Shown: positions 57,371-64,000 of the stretch, in pieces | Numbering within the stretch: the stretch's first letter is position 1 | How the letters are laid out: the number at the start of each line of letters is the position of its first letter | Notes under the pieces: generated by a model | The model's input: the letters and a program-made list of their open reading frames with translations, nothing else | What the model was told of the DNA's origin: nothing | Database searches by the model: none | Assembly: GCA_039619475.1 (NCBI GenBank) | Contig: CM077115.1 | Location: 444,715,292 to 444,779,291 of the forward strand | Length of the DNA: 64,000 nt | Source of the DNA: Icerya purchasi | Lineage: Eukaryota > Arthropoda > Insecta > Hemiptera > Monophlebidae | Reading direction: 5' to 3' | Position numbers and translations under genes: made by a program

Positions 57371-57454
57371 TGTTCTCTCTCTCTTTTTACTCAAACATAT
57401 ATTTAAAGAGACCTTTTCCTTTTCAATGTACACCTTCTTGCAGATTACATTTTT

Positions 57455-57490
<36 letters not shown>

Positions 57491-58131
57491 ATTAAGCCTT
57501 TATTGAACAGATGGTTAGAGAAATGCTCCATTCTTATTCTAATTGTTTTTATTATGCAATCGCTATGGAGAATATTATCCATTTTAAGCTAAGGATTCCC
57601 TGATATACTATAGCATATTTGTTTTTCCCCACCGTTCTATTTAATGTTGTATACTCTTTGTTTTATATGATTTTCATTTCTTCTTTTACGTGTTAGCATC
57701 ATATCTATCCGATTAAGCTTAGTAGAGATAATCTCCTAACATCGTTGACACTCGTCGAAGCGTCAATTAGTTTTCATTAAATACGGCAGTATGATGGAAG
57801 AACCCACTTGAACTCTAGTTAATAATTACTATTCTTATAATCTCTGTCATTCAACGTTATTACACGGATATCGAGAGTTTATTTAAGGGCTTCAGAGTGA
57901 CAGAATCGGTTACTGTTCGGATTTTTTTTCTTTATGATAAACTGCATCGTCTTTAAATATCTCTGTGTTCCACTGTTACTGATGATACGATAAACGTTCT
58001 CCGTATCTTTCTATCAGCCCAATAATATATACGCAACCTATTTCGGTGTGTTTTTGATCATATTATACGGATACAATAAATTTGCCGTTATATTTGAGTT
58101 GTAAATAATATTGTCCATTTTCTGTTATTAC
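57371..58131. other. Stretch without a supportable gene
   Basis: A TA array lies at about 57460-57487. No gene recognised. Confidence 0.45.
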
Positions 58132-58240
58132 TTTATTAAAAATATGTATTATAAAAAACGTGTATTACATAAATTATATTTTTAATATTTTTAAAATTAT
58201 AATTTCTGTAATACACGTTTTTTGTAATATTTTTAATAAA
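58132..58240. mobile_element. Small palindromic element
   Basis: Arms 58132-58177 and 58199-58240 match except for a 4-base GTAT insertion on the left and one substitution (shared AAAAAACGTGTATTACA). The centre is AT-rich and itself partly self-complementary. Confidence 0.85.
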
Positions 58241-58446
58241 CTTGTCATTGAAAATAATATTATGATTTGAAAACAGCTGTTAAAATATGTAATCATTATT
58301 AGACATATTCAAATTTTGATAGTATCTCATCTCCCGGCTTATAATTTTCAATATCATGTTTTTATATTCATTAATCTCCCCGTTCCTGCACTCGCAATAT
58401 GTTCATTTCCTTTTAACATTTTCGTATTATATAATTTCATTATTCC

Positions 58447-58906
58447 ACTGTAATCAGGCCCGTGCCCAGAATTTTGAAGGAGGAATGGGGGGAATGGGGG
58501 AATGGGGGGGGGGGGGGGGGTGAAAATTTTCTTTGCATATTTAGTTTATAAACAACAATACATTTTTCACTAATATTTGTACTATTAATTAATAATTTCC
58601 ATCATTTTGATTTATACATATTAATAATTTACATAAATGAATTACCCCCCGTATATGAACATTAATAAAAATTACATATTGATTATACTCGTAATAAAAA
58701 AAAAAAAAAAATTCCTTAAGCTATTAATAAAGTACCTCTAAAAATAGGGAGCATGTTTTTTTTTTTTTTTTTTTTACAATGTAAAAACACCCTAAAAAAA
58801 CCATCAATATTTATTTTGAAAATTTTTGATTATTTTCAGATTTCAGTTCTAATGGGAGCGGTTTAACCCCCAAAACCCTCCCCGTGAACACGGCCTTGAC
58901 TGTAAT
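58447..58906 (+). mobile_element. hAT-like MITE with perfect 8-bp TSD
   Basis: ACTGTAAT occurs at 58447-58454 and 58899-58906, bounding 444 bp. Ends are CAGGCCCGTGCCCAG and, as the reverse complement, CAAGGCCGTGTTCACGGG: short imperfect inverted repeats. An 8-bp duplication with C-A-G-type ends is the hAT signature. The interior is non-coding and holds G, A and T runs that have expanded. It depends on a transposase encoded elsewhere. Confidence 0.9.
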
Positions 58907-59876
58907 ATTCAGTCAGTTTGTCCAATTTAATTACACACCCACCTAATTCACGAAAAAACCACACCCCGACTTTATTTTTTCATTATTAACTTGTAAATTT
59001 CCTAATGCGTTATGACGGACTTTTTATAATTTATTTACAGCTACTATTTTCAATGTTGTTGCTATAGTAGATATACGTGTCATCGACATATCGAATTATT
59101 TTAATATTATCTTTTCCAATTGCGGCAATTTCGTTGGCACTATAGAGCGGGGCCAAGTAAACTCCCTTATCGTTTTCCCGGGAAACAAATAAATTGAATG
59201 GTTTTCCTCCGAAGGAAATTATAATATATTCATCGCCTTATCACCCATGTAGAAATTCTCCACTATAGAATCTATTTTATTGTCTAAAATTTTTGAATAT
59301 ATGTCAATGAAGATAGCGCGACGGTATGCCAATTTGTGCTCAGTAATTTCGCGCGTCTTACACCGACTCTTCTCGGATATTTCTTTCTATTATTTAGCCA
59401 CACCCGTGCATTCGGTATTTTTGCAATTTAATTGAAAATCTGTTACGATCTATTGAATTTTTAAAGTCATATTTCGACTGATTTACTCAAACAGCCGAAA
59501 ATAAATATAGTAACCATCGTTCTTTTTAAAAAAAACCTTCCCGCGTAACGTATTTCTAATATATACGTCGGAATACACACACACATTGTAATTATCGTCC
59601 GGAAGAGGTAATAAATCCTCCAGAATCGCCTCTATTTTTCTCTCTCTCCACACACACACACACACACACACACACGTTATTTAATTAATTACGGATTTTG
59701 CCTCTTTCGGAAAATATAAAATTCGACCGAGATACAAACAGCCTAGATGGAAAAGCAATCTCTCCGTCGATTAGCTCTTCTCAAAAAATTAAACGAGAAT
59801 ACAAAACACAATTCATCCATTTCGTAAAATCGTTAAAATAGCTCGACTTTTTAATTTTTAGTGTTCTTTTTTCGTT
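58907..59876. other. Stretch without a supportable gene
   Basis: A CA repeat lies at 59650-59674. No recognised gene; the 62-codon minus frame running through the CA repeat is an artefact. Confidence 0.45.
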
Positions 59877-60401
59877 TTTTTTTTTGTTTCGGCTTGTTAA
59901 TTAGGTATGTCCAAAATCGATAAAAGGCGGAAAAGTCGATTATATTTCTGCGACGGCGAGACCAGTAACATAAGAGCGATGCGCATAGAGAATGAAAGAA
60001 CGCAGCACATAGAGGGTGGTGTAAATGCAATTAGGAGTAGGAGGATGTAAGTTATGAATAAAGAAAAACATTGCCGCAATCACAATATCACAATCCGGTA
60101 AATGTAGAAAAGCGGGAAAAGCTAAGAAACGACGAACCTGGAAAAGGTGATACAAAAAGGCGAACAAATAATGATGACAGAATAACGAAGGAACTGGAGG
60201 AGGAACGATCGGAAATTAGATTAGTTTGAAGAGAAAGATAAAAAAAGAGTGATCGGCTGAAGGGAGTGTCAAAGTTGAAGTAGGGGGAATCTCATATACA
60301 CAAATGCGAGAAATTAAAGCGAGATTATTTTCCGCATGTAGCATCTGTAAGAAGCAGACGGAAATGGGAAATGAATCGAAATAAATCGAAGAAAACTGCA
60401 A
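59877..60401 (-). pseudogene. Probable I-like LINE 3' fragment, decayed
   Basis: The T run at 59877-59885 could be a poly(A) on the minus strand. The minus-strand frame 60167-59940 contains CDIVIAAMFFFIHNLHPPTP, spaced like ICDADHVFFQCSSL, and the A/G-rich plus strand resembles the other minus-oriented copies. The terminal motif differs (CTAATTAACAAGCCGAAAC), so it is another subfamily or coincidence. Confidence 0.42.
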
Positions 60402-61175
60402 TTGAGAGGTTCAGAGTCGAAGTAAAAAAAAACAAATCCGTTTTTAGGAAGTTTCGTACAGGTGTACTACTCTAATGATGAAGACACGTTAATTCTGCCT
60501 GAAGCATTGTAATTCCGATTTACAGTTTAGAACGATTAAACTTTACGCAACTAGTCTAAAACAAACGCAATGTGCCAAATATCGATCGAATTTCGTATTT
60601 AAAATTTTTTCTAATCATTACATATACTCGAAAATACAGCGAAAATACATCGAAAATACCGAAGATTACAGCAACCATCTCTATCCATTTTAAATTTTGA
60701 CGTTTCCGAAGCATTACATACCAATCATCATCATCGCAATTTCTGATAATGCTTGGCGTAACCCTTCCGAAAGGTCCAATAAATATTTTAATTCCGAAAA
60801 TTATTTAAGATGAGCGCGGTGATCGCTATGCAAGTTTTTTGAAACGTTTATAACTATATTCAGTAATGCAAATTGCAAAGCTAAAAATCAAAAATGTCAC
60901 AACCATCGCGTTTATATTTTTCTTATCTTATTTTAGTTGGTATTGAGTTTTTTTTTTTTTTGTTTTTTATTTTTTAACATTTTAACATTCTGGTGTACTC
61001 ATTCGAATTTATGTATAAAATGAAATTAAAACGTATATTGATTTCTTCTTTTTCATTTGGCGGAATTTATTATAAGTCTTTAATATTTAGGTCACAATGA
61101 CACTGCTTTAAAATACTAAATATTCCGTCTGCTTATTAGTATTTTAGGGAATTTAAATGATTATTTCGTAACTGC

Positions 61176-61214
<39 letters not shown>

Positions 61215-61245
61215 TACACAAATATATATTATTAAAAAAAAATAA
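60402..61245. other. Stretch without a supportable gene
   Basis: A TA array lies at about 61178-61206. No gene recognised. Confidence 0.45.
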
Positions 61246-61506
61246 AATATTATAGCGTAATTTTTAAGCCGGGCCCCATTAGAAAAAAGGGTTCCAATTT
61301 TATGTAACGAAAATCAAATATGTTAGGATAGGCCTTTTGTGATTATGTTGCTTTTTTTGTTTTTATGTCGATGCCGGTAAGAATGATGTTGTCAATTTTT
61401 ATCATTTTATACAAAGTATAGAAGAGAAAGAGATAGAAATGTAAATAGAAATGTAAGCAAGAGGGGCCATGGGGTAGAGCCCTTGCGAGGCCACAGTGAC
61501 CGAGTT
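61246..61506 (+). mobile_element. TA-flanked Helentron/DINE-like copy A11
   Basis: Diverged head (TATAGCGTAATTTTTAAGCC), internal TTTTATGTAACGAAAATC, then GTCGATGCCGGTAAGAATGA TGTTGTCAATTTTTATCATT, the tail subterminal repeat, then TATACAAAGTATAGAAGAGA. A 12-base GAAATGTAAATA-type duplication precedes the hairpin remnant and the terminal GAGTT (61502-61506). A long TA/CATA array (to about 61628) follows. Confidence 0.78.
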
Positions 61507-61527
61507 TTATATATACATATATGTATA

Positions 61528-61584
<57 letters not shown>

Positions 61585-63234
61585 CATATATGTATATATA
61601 TATATACACATATATATGTATACATATATTTATTATATATGTGTACTTATACAACATAAATATTTAGTATACTTGTTTTTGACGTTAATTATATTGTATA
61701 TAGTATTTTAACAACTAAAAAACTACATAAAATATCCGAGGTTCAAACCAAATGCAAAAGAACTTTTACGGGGAAGATTAATAGCGTGTGCGAACGTTTA
61801 AAAATCTTGTAATTAAAACTGCCTTTAAACGAATTTTATATAAGCTGGTGCGCACATAAGCTGAGTGTTTAAACGTTAGATAAGAAAATAAGCGACATTA
61901 CCTGGTCTCGGTGGCTGCAATATGTGTACCAGGGGCGGTCGATCACGATGTAGGGCTCTTGTTTCCATGGTATTTATCTCAGGGATGAATCCTCTTTATT
62001 ATATTTTAACGGCAAACAGCAAACGACAATAACAATAACAAATTACGAGCCGGGAAAAAAAACTTAAAAAATAATACGTATATATTTATAAATTAACGAA
62101 TTATTATTCTGAAAATATAAAAAAATAATAAATAAAAACATCCGAAGAAAATTATCCCGCCGAGCAGTGTAAAAAGTTAAAAAAAAAAACAGCCGATCAT
62201 ATATTGTGTAAGCGATTATGTGTCAGTGGTGTACACGCCGAGATAAGTGAAGATGTTTTAGCACGGCGCACGAAAAGCCGGTCAACAGTAGTATGGCAGC
62301 ATCAACACGCAGTCTCTGTCCTGGTTCGTTGCTCGATTCGCATCAAAAGTGAAGAATAAACAAAGTCAAGATTACGAGCCATGTCGATCGCCGGATAATA
62401 GGTCGGTGTGAGTAAGACAGAGAGCCAGCGAGAGGAGATCCGAGAAGGAAGACGTAGAAAGAGTAGAAAGAAAGGTGAGAATAGGAGTCGGAAGAAGAAT
62501 TTGCCGTGTGTCGCGCGCTGGTCCAATGAAAATGATAAGGTCCGCGGATAATGTGCCTGCATCGAGTGCCTGCAATTTCCAGCCTACACTGCCAGTGACA
62601 CGTATGAACATATTCTTGCGGGCAGTTTTCGTAAAAATTCACGCATCGTGAACGCCGAACGGAGGCCAATGCGCGTATTTTCGCCAGGAGAATGTCCGTC
62701 ACTAGATGCGTATTGTGTGTGCTAGTTAATCAGTGATCAGAGAGAGTAATCTTCTTTCGAAGCGGTATTTTACAGGCAGGGACTGGGGTTTAGTCGTCAA
62801 CATTACAAAGAGAGAAATAAAACTATTTCGAAGTAAAACTATTTCTTATTATTAATATACTGGCGATGTTTACGGTCGCTTCAGAGTTAAAAATAAGAAG
62901 TGATGATTACTCTCTATATAGGCCTTTTATGTCTATAAGACAATAATATTTCAAACACGAAACGTTTTTCCTAACAGAAATATTCGAATACAACAAAAAA
63001 AAGGAAATGTATAATCTCCCTTTTAAAAAGGTGCACTCGATCAAAACAATACTTTTTGGGATAAAAATTATCCCGATTCCGAAGCGAACGGAAGAAAATT
63101 ATGATTTTCTTTTTTTTTGATTAAAGGGAAAATAACGAAAGAATTTAAAAGAAAAAAGGCTCCCACGAAGGAGAAATAATATGGTACTTCAAGTAGAACC
63201 AGCGCGATGGATAATGCTAAATGAGAAAGTATTA
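61507..63234. other. Unassigned stretch with a balanced-composition island
   Basis: After the TA array the sequence is ordinary until about 62200-62760, which is less AT-rich and repeat-free. There, a 20-codon plus-strand frame (ATG at 62293, stop at 62350-62352) with a purine at -3 and a donor-like AAGGTGAGAA (GT at 62475) could belong to a 5' exon. A minus-strand frame of 119 codons (62702-62343) also covers it. Neither has recognised similarity, so no gene is called. Confidence 0.4.
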
Positions 63235-63701
63235 TATATTAACAAAACTCAGGATTACTTTTTTGGTCGGGGCCAGAATTTAGAAGATGAGTTAGGGTGT
63301 GCTAACTCGGTACCTCGACTAAGTACCTATCTATTTCCGTGATTTGTAAATTAAAATAAAAAATAAAAAATACAAAATTAACGAATATTATTTTTTTTTA
63401 AATTACAAAACTGACGAATTTTATTTAAAAAAGAAAAAAAAAAAATAATAGAAACGTAACATTATGTTTGTAATAAGTACAAATTAGATAAGTATACGAA
63501 TTTTATTTTAAAAAAATCAGCTAAAACTTGTAATATAACATTATACTTGTAATATAAGTAAAAAATAAAAATATGTATGTTTTTACAAAAAAAGATTAAG
63601 TAAAACAAAACATTAAAAAACGAAATTAAGATTTCGAAGATTTTTTGGGGGGAGCAATGGCCCCCCGTGGCACTCCCCTTGAGTGCGCCAATGTATATTA
63701 A
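63235..63701. mobile_element. Possible hAT-like MITE
   Basis: TATATTAA is found at 63235-63242 and 63694-63701, and the right end (reverse complement CATTGGCGCACTCAAGGGGA) with its C/G-run hairpin GGGGGGCCATTGCTCCCCCC resembles hAT-type ends. The left end (CAAAACTCAGG, then GGGGCCAGAATTTAG) matches only loosely; GCCCAGAATTTTGAAG at 58464 is a similar word. The AT-only duplication could be chance. Confidence 0.5.
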
Positions 63702-63799
63702 AATTACACGAGACTAACAAATACGAAACGCCATTACTTACACTAAAATGTAAATCGGAGCAACGAATCTCGCCCATTTCCAGGGGCACATTATTTTTT

Positions 63800-64000
63800 G
63801 TCAGCCTTTACGTCAGAATAAGAAATATATATGCGAAAGGAGATATGGATGAATGTCAGTTCGGCTTCAGACAAGGATACGGTACTAGGGAAGCGTTGGT
63901 AGCAGTAAATATAGCTCTACAGAAATGCTACGATCAACAAAAGGATGTGTATTTTTCATGTTTATTGGATTACGAGAAGGCTTTTGACAGAGTCAAGTAC
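63800..64000 (+). CDS. LINE reverse transcriptase, N-terminal blocks, cut by window edge
   Basis: An open frame of 67 codons runs to the end of the window. It contains RIRNIYAKGDMDECQFGFRQ then GYGTREALVAV, the QFGFR.G.GTREAL block, and further on DVYFSCLLDYEKAFDRVKY, the block with the first catalytic Asp (position 2 of LDYEKAFDRV). This is the fingers/palm start of an endonuclease/RT LINE of the type often classed near RTE or L2. The FADD box, thumb and C-terminus must lie to the right. Unlike the other LINE pieces this stretch has no stop or frameshift, so the copy may be younger. The upstream limit is where similarity ends, not a start codon. Confidence 0.88.

Overview
The window is AT-rich eukaryotic DNA with no gene-dense stretch, no operon and no rRNA. 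It is full of decayed transposable elements and simple repeats. The mix (mariner with long inverted repeats, hAT-like MITEs, I-like and Jockey-like non-LTR retrotransposons, a tRNA-derived SINE, hammerhead-like motifs, and a Helentron/DINE-like family flanked by TA arrays) suggests an arthropod, most likely an insect; I cannot name the species. I found no host protein-coding gene that I can defend. The longest open frames (160, 157 and 143 codons) are pieces of retrotransposons or are unrecognised. The window is best read as intergenic or intronic repeat-rich DNA with a few more balanced-composition islands (about 1.7-2.4, 5.6-6.4, 12.6-13.1, 16.4-17.4, 30.2-32.3 and 62.2-62.8 kb) where host regulatory DNA or non-coding exons could lie.

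Layout. 0-8 kb: a palindrome at 0.3-0.4 kb, then a 5'-truncated Jockey-like retrotransposon (3554-5604) with an 11-bp target duplication and a poly(A) tail. 7.8-10.7 kb: a 730-bp element with long inverted repeats, then a nest of two TA-flanked Helentron-like copies interrupted by three I-like 3' fragments. 11.3-12.0 kb: a mariner remnant. 13.6-16.0 kb: three more TA-flanked copies (two forming a large inverted pair) and another I-like fragment. 19.7-20.4 and 41.0-41.6 kb: two copies of one hAT-like family in opposite orientation. 24.3-25 and 51.2-51.4 kb: ends of a second LINE clade, whose catalytic part appears at the right edge of the window (63.8-64 kb). 26-29, 35-36, 42.8-47.9 and 58.1 kb: a striking series of palindromic elements, some with hammerhead-like cores. 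47.5-48.0 kb: an I-like fragment split by a foldback element. 50.8-55.1 kb: a dense cluster of I-like, LINE and TA-flanked copies. 56.4-57.4 kb: another TA-flanked copy plus SINEs. 58.4-58.9 kb: a clean hAT-like MITE with a perfect 8-bp duplication.

The parts relate through nesting rather than shared function: LINE fragments sit inside or beside Helentron-like copies, and palindromes sit inside or beside LINE tails, so relative ages can be read from the junctions. The I-like fragments share a 3' end (GGTAAAGGTCCTTGG-like, then GACG.GCCC and poly(A)), as expected of target-primed reverse transcription.
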